Shown here: positions 47,183 through 60,781 of the stretch, one piece after another
How positions within the stretch are numbered: position 1 is the stretch's first letter
Layout: the number at the start of each line of letters is the position of its first letter
Source of the DNA: Sialis fuliginosa
Lineage: Eukaryota > Arthropoda > Insecta > Megaloptera > Sialidae
Length of the DNA stretch: 64,000 nt
Direction of reading: 5' to 3'
Assembly: GCA_961205875.1 (NCBI GenBank)
Contig: OY540812.1
Coordinates: forward strand, 23,011,098 to 23,075,097
The notes under the pieces: model-generated
Database searches by the model: none
What the model saw: only the letters and a program-made list of their open reading frames with translations
Told to the model about the DNA's origin: nothing
Position numbers and translations under genes: made by a program

Positions 47183-50100
47183 TCTAATCAGAAAGTTAAC
47201 GGCTTTTAACAAAAAATGGTTAATAACGAACTAAGCATTTTACTATGTTTTATTTAACAGAATTAATATTTTTCAAGACTAATTTTTTTGTAAAGTTTGT
47301 CGTTTCACTTTTCATTTACGAATCATTGAATGCCGTGTTGTTTAAATCCGGTGAAATGTTTGATACTGAGCTACGTCACGCGCGGCGGTCGAGAGCACGC
47401 GTGATTAATCACGCGCGTACATTAATTCAGCAACGTTAATGATGACACCGCGTGTCACTCTGTCTAATCACTGGCAATGATGTGACAATAAATGTGTTCG
47501 CTCTCATACCTTCAATGATTGCTTACCTGTTATTAAATTAAAAATAAATGGAATAGTCATTACATTATCAATAGTGCTGAATTCTAGTAAAATACACCAG
47601 CAACTCTTTTTTTAAACGGCAGGTACGTTCCAATGAAAACCGTGCAAAAAACATGACGCTTGGTTTTCTTTTTATTAAGAAATCTGTTATCAAATGCTGG
47701 GTTTTTAGTTTTTTCAAGATTGAAATTCGTGTTAGAACAAAAAATTCGTGTAAAAAAGTTTATTTGTTCTTCTTTATAGACCGTGTTATTTCAAAACTGT
47801 GCAAAATAAAAGAGTTGGGTGTAGTCCATATTTATCCATTTTCAGGAATCCTTTTTAAGTGGAAATAAAATATGAATAAGTATACTTTTTACCATAATAG
47901 AAGCGGAAAGAATATGTTAAACGTGTTGTTTTTCGTAGAAATTGTTAGTAATAAGCGTAAATTTTGATTTTTAAAACTACTTTAACACATTAGTTGAAAT
48001 TAGTAGACAAATAATATTAAGTATTTTTATAACATTATATATTATTTAAAAAAAATCCCGCTCGTAAAGAAAATATGGTAAATTACATTAAAAAAATTGT
48101 TTTTGAATTTTCACATTTTGAGAATTCCAAGATGGGGGCCTCCCTAACACTGTCTATAGGACCCCCTGAGACACTCCTTAAGTCCGTTACTGTGTAATGT
48201 ATGTATATGTGACAAATTTTTACACGACAATTTCTCCGTACCAAAATCAGAAAAAAAGGAACACTTACGGAATTAACACTTATTGTTAACTGTGTCTGTT
48301 TGTCTGTCGGCCTTCTATCAGTTCTATCTACTGAACCGTTTTAACCAGAAATATGAGATTTGTCATAATATATGTAATAAATGGTGGACAAATATTAGAA
48401 AATTCTAAGTTTTTGTTTTATGTAAACGGAACAAATGGTTTACCAAATTTTGTTTTGTTTATAACAACTATGCATGACTATTTGTGAATAGAAGATAAAT
48501 ATGCGAAGAATTCATTTTATTTTTTATTTATTAATAGTTGCTTGAATTATTCAAAAAAGTGGAGACTTCTAGGACTGGTTCTACTAGTCTTAATTTGTTA
48601 ATAGTTTATAGTTTTATAATAGTAATTATGTAGATATAAATAATGGTGGGTACTTGTAAAATTTATAAAAACAGAATTTACATAGTATATAAAATGAATG
48701 TAATCAATTAATGTTATAAGGTTGTCGAAAAAATAATTAAATTAAAATAAAATATGCATAATTTATACAAAAAACTTACTAATTTCGTTAATGTTTTACT
48801 TTAATTCATTATTTTGGTATGTTTTGTTTATTAAATACTTTCATTAATATTTCAATATTGTCTGTCACACGCAATAATGTACGTTTAATGAAAAATAATA
48901 ATTAATACAAACTAGTTTTACATAAATAATAACGAAATAAACTAATGTATTTAGTAATGCATTCTTTAATTATTTAATGAATAATTAACGTGATCTTTCA
49001 GTGTTTAAAATCCCATAGCTATATCTAGATTTTTTTACATGTTAATATAAATACATATCTTAAGGTAAAACAATACAAAAAATGTAAATATACAAATATT
49101 AAAAGTTCTGTTCGTAGCAAGTATCTTGCTATAATAATTACTGTATAAATTAAAGCTTTTAAGTCAGCTATATACTAGATGTACTTTTTTATATATTATT
49201 ATCGACATTTAATATTTTAAATGTAGATTTTGGTCATAAAGAAGTTTGCTCAGTTTTGATAAATCTTTATGTTTTAAAACCCATATAATCTGAAAAAATC
49301 GTTTTTAAAACATGTATGTCTGCCCGGCAAATTAACGCTGTATGTCTGTATAATTTTTCTTTTGTTTACGATAATGATTATTTTTGCTGCCAATTGTATT
49401 AGTTGTTTTGCAATTTGCACATATTTTCTATAAGTTTTCTGGTGAATTCCATGAAAAACGTCCATGTTAAAATTATAAAAAAATATGTATATGCTAGAAA
49501 TTGAAAAAATATAAGTATTCTTCTGATAACAAATACATGAAAAAAATTATGTCGGTATGTTCGGCAAACTAGACGTATGATTTAAAAATTGTTTAGTATT
49601 TAATACGTTCGTTTTTTTATATTGGCCCAATGAAAATTGTATTATTTTAATCAAACTTCCAGTTTTACCGGACTATAAATCGATAATTTTTTGTTAGAAA
49701 TTTAAATAATAAATTGTTTTTATTTAAAATCAACTGATAAAATATTCCAGGTAAATATATTTGCTACGAAATGGGACAAAGTCAACTTTTGTATACAAAA
49801 AATATGCTTCCTCACAAAAACCATCAATTTTCTCTACTGTTTACAATTAGCATTCTGAACGATTCGTATACGAAGCGATATAAGATACTACCAGCAATAT
49901 TATACTGAAAACATTAAACCTATAATATAATATACATAACCAAATTTAACAACCTCTCATAAATATTAAATTACAAAATAAAACACACATTACTGAAAGA
50001 ACGCACGCTAATAATTCCAAGCTACCCGATATACAACTTTACTAACAACATAAATTGAAGAAAACCTAATTACAGTGGCGTGCAAAATTAAAACAAACAC

Positions 50101-50773
50101 ATTGCTTGTGGTCCATTAGTCTCAAGTCTAGCGCCCGTAATCAATCATCATTGGCTTGAAGACACTAACAGGCGCTCGATCATTCTAATTGAAACCTGAG
50201 ACTCGGTTCTCGTAATGACTCCGTAATACTTATGTAACACCTAAAGTAGCAGCGAGCGATACTTGAACGCGTGTCCTGTTATAGAAAACGTAAGAGTGCA
50301 TGAAATGGTTTAATTTTTATTTAGGATACACAGGAGTAAATTATGTTTAATTGATAGTATGTCTAGTACGTGGCAAATAAAGCCATGCCACTGTCTGTGA
50401 TCATAGATAAGGTCAAACATTTTCAGATAGGGAGCCACATTAAAATCGATGTAGAACATCATTATATCGACTATTAAAGATGGCCTCCACCGGTGTTTTA
50501 AAATGACCTTTAGCTCTGCTCCTAGTCATCCGATTTTAAATTTCTTTTGTTTATTTTAAAGTTTGTATTGAGAAGATTATTTTTTATCTTTATTCATTTT
50601 TTTCTAAATCTTAAGGGTTCCCCACAATTTTTGAAAATCTTAAAATTTCACTTTTTTATGAACTTAATTGTTATATAACTATTTTATCGTGCTCAATATA
50701 ATTTTTTTACTTTGTATAAAAAAGAAAGACAATTTTTTCAGCGTTCCATTGATAACAAGATAATACTGTTTTA
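47183..50773. other. Gene-poor spacer with two candidate regulatory blocks
   Basis: 47360-47500 is CpG-rich with a GCGTGATTAATCACGC palindrome (16 bases, homeodomain-type core). 50084-50300 is evenly composed (AATCAATCATCATTGG and neighbours). The rest is AT-rich, with no gene supported. Confidence 0.4.
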
Positions 50774-52260
50774 ATGAACAACTTCTGGCAAAACTTCAGT
50801 ATCCGACGTACACTCTGATTTGATATTTTTATTTGGTGGCAATACTGTATTTGGATGATGCGCGCGCATATGAGTTGTGTCAGTGACAGAATGGTGCTCA
50901 AACGGTGGAATATATGCGACCGCCAATACATTGTAATATAATATTAATAAACTATTAACTGGCTGCATATGCAAATTAATGCCAAAAAAAAAAAATATTA
51001 ATAAACTCATTATGTTTATCAACATAATATAACTGATTATTATTTTTAATATATTTTTTACTATTTACATATATATTTTCATTCATTCATTGTGTGTATC
51101 ATGTTGTTACTTATTATACATATGTATAGTATATTTTATATATTTTTTTTATAAATACGCGATTTTCACCAATGTAATGTGTAATAACTGATATTATTCG
51201 TTTTTGGTCCCTAGTGGGACCGTCCTGTGATTCAAACTCAGTGATGAAACTGGAGAAAATTAATGAATTAATTATTTAATTTTAAGTTCCGTGTCATTTT
51301 GGATCTTTGATGTAGATCTCCCCTTTTTGTATATGTTCTCGCAATATAATAGACGTCACGAGTCTTTTGTGTAGATCTTCCTTTTAATCGTGGGTTTCTG
51401 GTTTGTATGTGTTCGCAATGTTTTCGAGAAAACGTACAAATATATCGCCATCGGTTTTTATTTCACATCTATACATGAACTCCGCTAAAAGTCTCAATAT
51501 TTAATGTACTAGGATAATAGGGATTACTAAAGTTTATGATAGTCCTACATTAATTTGCATAGGGATAGCCACTGGATGACCGGTAAGAGTCAAAATAATA
51601 TGTACGTGCAATCCAAGAAATTTTTAATGCTGGTATCCGGCTTAGCTACTTGATGATCGGCTTAAGTCAAAACAAATTGCTTTGAAATTTTGTATTATAC
51701 CTTTTCCAATCCTTTACCGGCAATTCCTTTGTGTTTGTTGAATCATATTTTGCTAATTTTAAATCGATTAATTAAAAAATGTAGGTATAACGTGACGTCA
51801 ATTATATTATATACCTACATACATATATAAAAGAGACAAATAAAGGAAAAATCTACACCAAACCCAAAATTTCACGGAACCTACCAGAATTTCTTATTAC
51901 ACATTACGTTGGTTAATTATACATATATATGAAAAATAAAATACACACACATATTTTAGAAGTGTCATTCATATGTGAACATAAAACTACGGTCTCGATA
52001 ATTATAAATACCAGTACATATAACAATAAAATATAATATAATATAATAGTCATATATTGATAAACATAATAAGTAAGTTTATTAATATAATACAATATTA
52101 TATTACAATGTATTGGCGGTCGCATATATTCTACCGTTTGAGCACCATTCGGTCACTGACAACTCATATGCGCGCGCATCACTCAAATACAGTATTGCCA
52201 CCAAATAAAAATATCAAATCAGAGTGTACGTCGGATACTGAAGTTTTGCCCAACTTCTTT
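50774..52260. repeat. Long hairpin locus (arms ~420-560 bp)
   Basis: The outer arms (about 50774-51190 and 51895-52260) are inverted copies with near-identical blocks: AAAACTTCAGTATCCGACGT, TTTGGTGGCAATACTGTATT, GCGCGCGCATATGAG and GCGACCGCCAATACATTGTA, all on the left arm. Weaker pairing continues to about 51335 and 51840. The spacer is about 500 bp. It is either a long-TIR transposon or an inverted duplication, with no ORF of note. Confidence 0.8.
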
Positions 52261-53730
52261 AGAAATCGCGAGTTAAACTAAGAAAAATAGACTAATTTTG
52301 GATCATTCCATGTCAAGTTTACCTGTATTGGTTCGAAATTTTGATGCAAATATCTATTTAAGCCCCTGAATCAATTCTGACTATTTTTACCATTATATTT
52401 GCCTGTCAATCAATTTAATATCGATTGGTTTCAATATTCTGTTATGAAAATATAAACAAGCTTTTTATGTCGGTGTGGGGGAAAGAGCAATATAATTACT
52501 GGTAGGAGAAAAATTTGCAGATCAAATCAAAGTATGTATATTATTCTGTAGTTACAGTCAGAAAAGTTGCAAAAAGGTAGCTAATTACAATAAGAAAATA
52601 TAGACACTAAAATTAAAAATTTCTCTTCGCTATGAAAAGCCACTAATAACATAAAAATTCCAAATTGATAGTGGCATAATTTCTAAAATTTCCGGTGAAT
52701 GCAGTGCCAATTGACATTTGTTGTATTACTGTCTATTTTATTACAAAGCTATTTTATCAAATTCTCTAAATATACTCTCTATAATATTTGCTGGTATTGC
52801 AACTCATATTTTAATTTTTAATATCGTATTTAGTTGTCCTAACTTAACAATTCTATTAATACATTAAAAAAGTTAAAGTGGTGTGCATTTTATGATAAAT
52901 TTATTTTATTATTAACTTTATTCTATGAAAAAATATCAAGTATATTAATCGTTTGATCTTCAAATTTATGGTCGATATTATGCGATATATATTACCTACT
53001 TGGTAATATAAATAAATTTGTAATTTGTAATATATACGTATAGATACATACCTACCCTATACATTACCTATATTTAAAAACGGAAACAGTGAAGTATTAA
53101 AAATTGGTTATACTTTGGCTTTGGTCCAACTTTTTTATCCCCAGAGTTTGTTCGAAAGCTCTGATGCTTATGTTAACCACGAGAAAATGTTCAAGATGAA
53201 TAAAATAATACGTATTTCAAATATTGTTGTCTACAAAAATATATCCAATACGGTACTGGCATTTTATCTCATCTCACAATCCTGTGTGTATAGGGGGGGG
53301 GGGGGGGGGGCGAAAATGCAATCAACAATTATATTTAAAAATATGGCACAAGGTTCGCACGAAGTTAAAGTTGAATTGACATTATATTATCGAACATTTC
53401 CGCTTTTCTATATTACACCTCCGTGTTATTTCTTGTATTGGGGCTGTTAGCATGCCAGTCCACTGGGACAGGGGGTCGATACCGGTTTCCTACGCTAACA
53501 ATTCCGCAGTTTTATTTCAACCTGTCGTACTAAACTTTAATAAAAACTGTATCTCTCTTTCTGGGTGTACCACCGCAGACTTCACACCCAACATTGTGGT
53601 GGGCTGCGGGTGGTGGTCGTCGCTCTAAGACCAATTGGTTTCTGTCTGTTAACCGGTTCATAACTCTATGAAAGTGTTTCTTGGTAAAGGATTTTCAGTA
53701 AGTATAAGTCAAAATTAGATTAATACTTCA
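52261..53730. other. AT-rich spacer with G18 tract
   Basis: Contains a run of 18 G at 53293-53310 and a GC-richer patch at about 53420-53660. The open frame at 53115-53450 spans the G-run and is not convincing as coding. Confidence 0.5.
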
Positions 53731-53759
53731 TCCTTAATATATATAAAGCTCAACGTCTC

Positions 53760-53793
<34 letters not shown>

Positions 53794-54623
53794 CGTTTGT
53801 GCGCTTATCACTCGAGAACCACTTATCCGATTTACGTGTTTTTTTTTTAATTCAAAGGTACGTTCTCTGGACAGGTTATAGGCTATATTTTGTTACGTTA
53901 GGGAACTTAATAACTAAGTAGTGACGATAATAGTAAATCAAGTCGGAAAAATTTTTGCCGTCGGCGCGCTGTTTTGTAATACGCTGCCTAAACCGTTCAA
54001 TATAGAACAAAATAGTGTATTAAAGAATTGTAGAATTGTAGAATCAAAAGTTCTACAATAAAGTCCGCGACACCATATGTCTAACTTTTATATTTAAGCC
54101 ACAATGACTGCTTTTATGTTACAAAGAAAACATAAAATATTTGGGTTCTGTTTACATGGACTTATGACCTGCAAAACATTAATCCTTATCGAAATAAATG
54201 ATTTCATCGTCATAAGTACTTAATGTAGATATAATTTTCCATTTACAGCATCCAATTTGGTTGTATAGTTTAGAAAATATCGAAATATATGTTATACAGG
54301 ACATATTATTCGCGCGTTGTGACCGTGCGCGGGGTGCGGCGAGGGGTGTACCAAGTAGACTCATGGCAGAGTATGATCACAGGCCGGTGTTCTTTTGATT
54401 GTCAATTGTTTATTTTGTTTACAATAATTAACTTTTAAATAGAACAAAAATTATTTTTACTTTTTGTTCTGATTCGTTTTTGTTAGGTAGGTAATTTAAG
54501 TGTTATTTGGTTTTTATTACATTAATAACTAATCGTGTGTGTAATTAATTCAACTATATATTTTTTAAATCCTAAACAATAATTCCGTTGTCCACGTGAG
54601 CGAAGCCGCGTGGGCCCAGCTAG
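53731..54623 (+). mobile_element. Helitron-like element, family 2, copy 1
   Basis: Begins TCCTTAATATATATAAAGC after an A. It carries a (GTCT)n tract (about 53758-53792) and CACTCGAGAACCACTTATCC, and ends GAAGCCGCGTGGGCCCAGCTAG-type before a T. The terminal GC hairpin plus CTAG, and insertion between A and T, fit a non-autonomous Helitron. It is 893 bp with no helicase ORF. Confidence 0.7.
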
Positions 54624-57600
54624 TATTAGATATAATAAAATCTATTCCCTAAAATTGTTATTTAAATTATCAATTATAGTAGAGGGAATAGAGACAAAAA
54701 AGTGATGAATAGGGATGTTTAACTAATTTACCAGATTGTAGCATATGTTTACAAGAAAGTACATCAAAAAGTCTACAATTAAAAAAAAAAAATTACCCTA
54801 TGATGTTTTCTCATTAAATGGCGAGCTTTTCTATTTTTTTTTTTAAATGGCCGATTGTAGGCGTAAAGATCAATAATAATTTTTTTTAAACTTCATCACG
54901 TATTTATAACATAAAAATACATATTTCTACACATTTTCGTAAAAATCTCTTGATTTTTACGTTAATTATTGCATTATTAGTGATAAATAAAGTTTTTCGA
55001 ACTTTTTTTGATTTTTGAGATTAGGAGGCGTTTGGAAAGTAACGCTGCCTGTACAGTTCTATAGTCTATTAACTTACAAGTATTTTAATTTTTTTTGTTT
55101 TCATACGATCTATAGAACCGGAGATATTTCAAAAACAGTGTAGCGATACATTTGAAATGTACTTATCAAAAATGCACACTTTTCTTGGGACGCGCATTTT
55201 TCGATTTTCAACTCATTTTCGAACATATATTGATCTGATTGCCATATTTTCGATTGTATCATTGAATGTTTTTCAACAGTAGACAACATATGTACATAAA
55301 TTATATTTATTTTTTCAGAAAACTACAGACAGTATAACTAAGAAACCATTGAATGCTAAAAATTAAAAGTCGATTAAAGAAATCACTTAAAAAATATGTA
55401 ACTACCTACAACAGCATCTACACCAATAATGATCATCAGTACCTACTACGATAACCAAATGCAATAATATCCTGTGGTTAAAATACAAAATATATGAGTT
55501 TTCAAACTGCTTCAGGCAGTCGTGTATAAATTTCAGATCGAAATACCGATATATAATGAATCAACAGTTGGTGAGGGGGGATGGGGCTGGATGATGATCC
55601 CTTCTGAAGGACTAACACGCGAATATTTGTTTGTTCGTGCAGGAATTTTATTTTTTTGTAACACGCAAACAATTATTAGATATTCATTAATAAATTGGTG
55701 TAGTTTATTTAATCATTGATAGACACAAATTATTATTTATGTTAGTTTTAAATGATTGTGAACAAGCTACATTTGTTTTAACGAATGTTTTGTCAAGATC
55801 TTTTAGTTTTTTTTCTGAGAGCTAAAAATAATACGTTATTGAAATAAAAGAGTGGCATAACTGTTAATATAAGTTAATATTTTCATTAATGATTTTTAAA
55901 GGATATTACCTGATTTTGGTATATATGTTGCTCAGAGAAAACACAAGGACATTGTATACATAGACTAAGTGATCCATAGAATTTTATATAAGTCAGCGTT
56001 AATCATACATAATAAGAGAAAGAAATATTGAGTATCTACGTAACGTGGACTGTGGTTTCTGGAGTATCTTTATTCTGTGGCCCACAATCTTATTCTTTCT
56101 ACCGAGAGTTATCGTTTTCGGCTGGCTCACTGTCTCTATGTATACAATCTCTTTGAGTAAACATGAGTGGGACTTAAAAGATTTTATCAATAACAACATT
56201 TACTATCGCATCAAAATTATTTATGCTAGAGGAACAGAAATATTGCTTATTCGATATTGATGTTAATAAGTAAGTAAACACAGTACTTTTCAGTTAATAT
56301 CACTACTAAAATAATTATAGCTCAGCTCATGGTTTATTACAACTATTGAAATATGAAAACAAAGAGAACACACCATCTAATGTACATAACGCTATTACTC
56401 TCTCAGTGGCTTACACTACCGCATGCTTGTTTCTGTCAGATTCGCTCGATGTGCGTTATAGTTTTGGTAACGTGTATGCCTTACATGTTTACAAAAATTA
56501 TTATTCGTGTGACATGTAAATTACGAGTATAGCAGCACATTTTGTTTGATATTATATTTATGTTTTTTGTTTATGTTAATGGTTTTTGATGTGATTACTT
56601 ATTTGTTTTGTTATTACTAGAAATATTAGTTTGGAAAATTTATAATATAAATAGGTATTCAATTATGTCGAAATTCAAATTTTCTTGTTTCAAATATGTT
56701 TTTTTCCGAAATGAAGATTTTAATATTTAAAGAAATATTCTATGTGTAAAATATATTTATTTAAAATAAATTAAACAAAAAATTGTGTAATCAAAGTGTT
56801 TTAAAATATTTAAGGTTAATTTTTCATAGTTATTCTTCAATAACGTCAAATAAGTATAACTTAAACGCGTGTACATAAGTACATACACCCATTTAAAAAA
56901 AATTAAACGGTAATTAGAAACCACAGGACATGGAAACCTCAAAACTATTTTACTTACGAGTACAATAATAATTTATTATAATTTACATAGCTTTATAAGT
57001 AACAAAGAATTCACCAAATAAATATTATTGGTTTAATACTAACTAGGATAAAATCGTGAATTACACGGATTTCGGAATTAAAGTTTAATAATTTGTATAC
57101 TAACAATATAAATTTTGAATTAAACTTGTTATAAATAATATCAATTTATTATGTGATATAATGTAAAAAAATTAAGAACAAAATAGCAGGTATTTAATGT
57201 TTACCTAATGATTTCTAATAGAAATGGAGTTTTTATTTTTTTATATTTGAAAACAATATTTCCTTGCATTGGTGGAAAATTCTCGAAATTTTTATTTAGA
57301 TTACTACGAGTATGTATCAAAATACGTAGTTTTTTGTAGATGTATATCTACCAAACATAAAAAATTCTTGATAAACTTACAAAAGCCATTTTTCACGTAG
57401 TATCTGTTTTCACTTACACAGAGAGATACATCTTGAGTCAGTGGATGTGTTATGTAAAATAGACGTGTCACCCCAAAGTGAATACTTACTAGCACGGGGG
57501 TGCCGATGGAAAATGTATCGACATCAATATTGCATTAGGCTTACACAAAACGCGTGTAGAATTTCAACAGATGCCTACAGATGGCCGCGTGAATAGAATG

Positions 57601-59117
57601 CCGCGATTTTTGTACAGATTCTTTACAAATTTGTACATACTCCATTCAGGTAGATTATTGGGTTTATAGGGTTTTGTCAATATATTAACATTTATATCTT
57701 TTAAAGTATTTCAAATATTCTCCATACTTTCTAGATCGATGTGCTATTCAAAAAGATTATTTAGTTTTTTCCATCTTCTAAAAATGTAATTTTATTTAAC
57801 AACTATAGTAGCAATTTATATGTGAGTGCTTTTCAAATACATTTGTAGACATAGACTGGCACATTTTATTCGTTAATTGAATAATAAAAATAAAAAACTT
57901 TTTAACAAAATAGTTTAAAATTTCAATAGTTATAAAATTACTGGTTATCGCAGTTATAAAAATTAGTGCTTTATTACTAAACCTTTTCTTTTTATAATTA
58001 AATAGAAATTTTTTTTTCTCTTAATTTGATATCTACAAATACATGCTATCTACACAAAATGTTTATAAAGTTCTTAAAAGATTAAAAAATATCTATAAAT
58101 CCATTTAAAATGTGTGCTCTTGAGTCACCGAACAAGTCCATTAGTGTATTATAAGTAAAGAAACAATATTAAATTAATGCCAGACAAAAAATCTAATAAT
58201 CTTAATTCGTGGTTACAACAAATAAACCCGAAAACATAGCCCGCGTTTTACAAGTAGTGTGTTTGCATAAGATTGTATCTTCCCCATCGGACAATATCCC
58301 TAATGGCCGGGAATTCAGTGGAGACCATTATTTTATGCTTTTTATTTAATGTTGGCGGCCCATCTGCATATCTAGATCTCGTCACGCCTGCTCTAGATCG
58401 CTGGGTACGGCGACCACTTGTAATATGAAATGTGTGACCCAGTTAGTCAGGATTAAGGAGAGTCTCTTAAAAGAACATCACTGTGCATGCTGTCATGTGA
58501 AACGGATGTACTTTAGTAATTAAATGCGTGTGTTTAATTATTGATTACGCGATGGATATTTTCATTTTGTTATTTTTATATGAAAAGTTTGCTTTTCGTA
58601 TTCCTTAAATGAAATATTTAATAATTTGTCATTTTTAATTTTCCGTTTGTAGAGAAAGGGAGTTATTGCGATTACCCTCAAAATTGATTTTCGAGTTTTT
58701 ACTAGATGCCAACAGTTTGAGATCTCCTACACTATATCTATTTTTAGAGTGATGTATGCATAATATTAATATATGTACTACTAAAAAAATTAAAGGATAA
58801 TTTAAAACTAGCAAAAATTTTACAAATTTTCAAATAGTTATATCTTCGCGAAAAATGATTAAATTTGCATTATCTAAAGCTCATTCGTAAGTTTGTATTT
58901 TCTAGTTTTTGAATTAAGAGCTCGATAATTTTTATCATTCTTTGCTGCTCTGTGCCAAGGGTAAATTTTATAAACTGAAAGCGTTTATGAGGTGCACATT
59001 TTTTTACGAGAAATTCAATGAATGCTTTAGAAAATTTGTTATTTTCTCTTGAAAATGCGTTTTTTTCATCACCGTACGATTTTTTTTACCGCGTTATTCA
59101 CTGTCAAAATAAAATTA
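54624..59117. other. Gene-poor spacer
   Basis: AT-rich with no supported gene. 56040-56260 is open on both strands with an apparently hydrophobic plus frame but no recognised domain. 58230-58560 is evenly composed and may be regulatory (TTTTATGCTTTTTATTTAAT plus CpG-bearing segments). Confidence 0.45.
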
Positions 59118-59940
59118 ATACTTGTCTGTCTGTCCGTTAGTTACCTTATCACTCGAGAACCACTTATCCGATTTACGTGGTTTCTTTTTTAATTCATAGG
59201 TACATTCTCTGGCCAGGTTATAGGCTATATTTTGTTACGTTAGGTAACATAACAACTAAGCAGTGACGATAATAGTAAATCAAGTCGGAAAAAATTTTGC
59301 CGTCGGCGCGCTGTTTTGTAATACGCTGCCTAAACCGTTCAATATAGAACAAAATAATGTATTAAAGAAGTGTGTAGAATCAAAAGTTCTACAATAAAGT
59401 CCGCGACACCATATGTCTAACTTTTATATTTAAGCCACAATGACTGCTTTTATGTTACAAAGAAAATTAAAAATATTTGGGTTCTGTTTACATGGACTTA
59501 TGACCTACAAAATATTAATCCTTATCAAAATAAATGATTTCATCGTTATAAGTACTTAATGTAGATATAATTTGCCCTTTACAGAATTCAATTTGGTCTT
59601 TTGGTTTAGGAAATAACGTGAAATATACATAAAATAACATATTATTCGCGGCAATTCGCGCGAACCATGATGAAGTGTCGCGGGGAGAGGGAAGATACAG
59701 CGCTCGGCCGGCAGTTGTTTATTTTGTTTTCAATTATTAACTTTTAAATTTAAACAGAACAAAAATGATTTGTAATTTTTGTTCTGATTTGTTTTTCTTT
59801 TAGGTACGTTAGGTTTTGATTAGTTATTATTACGATAATAATTAATCGTGTTTGTACTTAATTCAACTATGTATATTTTTCAATAATCCTAAACAATAAT
59901 TCCGTAGTGCAAGCGGGCGAAGCCGCGTGGGCCCAGCTAG
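59118..59940 (+). mobile_element. Helitron-like element, family 2, copy 2
   Basis: Colinear with the copy at 53.7 kb from the GTCT tract onward: CACTCGAGAACCACTTATCC, GCCGTCGGCGCGCTGTTTTG, GTCCGCGACACCATATG. It ends GCGAAGCCGCGTGGGCCCAG then CTAG and T. The first ~30 bases of the head are missing or unrecognisable. Confidence 0.7.
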
Positions 59941-60781
59941 TCTATAATAAAGTATAGATTTATAGCTAGAAGAATTGTGGTAAAATGTTACAAATAATCC
60001 CTCACATCAACCATGCATGTTGTAATCTAAAGAAAAACATCACCCCGACTATCTCGTAGAAACGAGCAAGCGAAGTTCTGTCGACGATGGCGGGCCCGGT
60101 CACGCCGCCCTCTGGAGACTCCGCCGTGAACGAGCGACGTGCCGGAGCCCGGAGCCCTGATTCCAGGCGAATCCGGGACCAATCAATTTGTGAAAACGCT
60201 TCTCTAACAATTCTACTTGTGATTATGTACGTACTGTATGTGTTGAATTCGGAAACAGGTTTCTTAAAGAACTCATTGTTTAAAGATGTTAAATTAGTTA
60301 ATTGAAGTTTTTTTCATCTGGTTATTTATAAGAATAATATTAGGCTGTACAAAAGATAAAATGATTACAAAAACGTTATAACGATTTTTTGAAAAGAAAT
60401 TAAAATCGTGTCTAATTGATTTGACTATTTAATAGTTTAGAATAATAGTATAAGAGGCAGGGACGATTTCTGCAACGATCAGTAGGATGGCTGAACTTAC
60501 ATTTTTATGTTGTGTAATATTTTCCTGATGTAAATACTGTCAGTCTGCCTGCATTAGATGGTTGCGTTTCAGAGATATAGCGCCTAAAATACCTTATGAT
60601 TGCAAAAATGAATGATAAGTAGGATGGCTGAAAATTACGCAGTATTGAAGTATAATATGTAGTAAATATTAAAGTATAATAGTAAATAGCTATTTACAAT
60701 AATTCGTTATCAATTACCGCGTCAAGTTCTTGATGCTCGATTTCTTTCTGTCACTGCTTCTTATATTATAACTAGTGGAGA
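59941..60781. other. Spacer with possible orphan exon
   Basis: Contains the GC-rich open stretch 60087-60305, listed separately. The remainder is AT-rich with no repeat recognised. Confidence 0.45.
60087..60305 (+). other. Candidate first coding exon, unproven
   Basis: ATG at 60087 in a good context opens 72 codons. The first ~36 (MAGPVTPPSGDSAVNERRAG, then polar Arg-rich residues) are encoded by GC-rich DNA unlike anything nearby. The frame then turns AT-rich and hydrophobic. A real exon could end early at one of several weak donors. No homology is recognised. Confidence 0.3.

Noticed and set aside
53115-53450. 111-codon plus ORF
   Set aside because: Depends on reading through the G18 tract as poly-Gly; no start context or domain.
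56045-56260. 71-codon apparently hydrophobic ORF, considered as a chemoreceptor exon
   Set aside because: No receptor motif or good splice sites at both ends; the opposite strand is open too.
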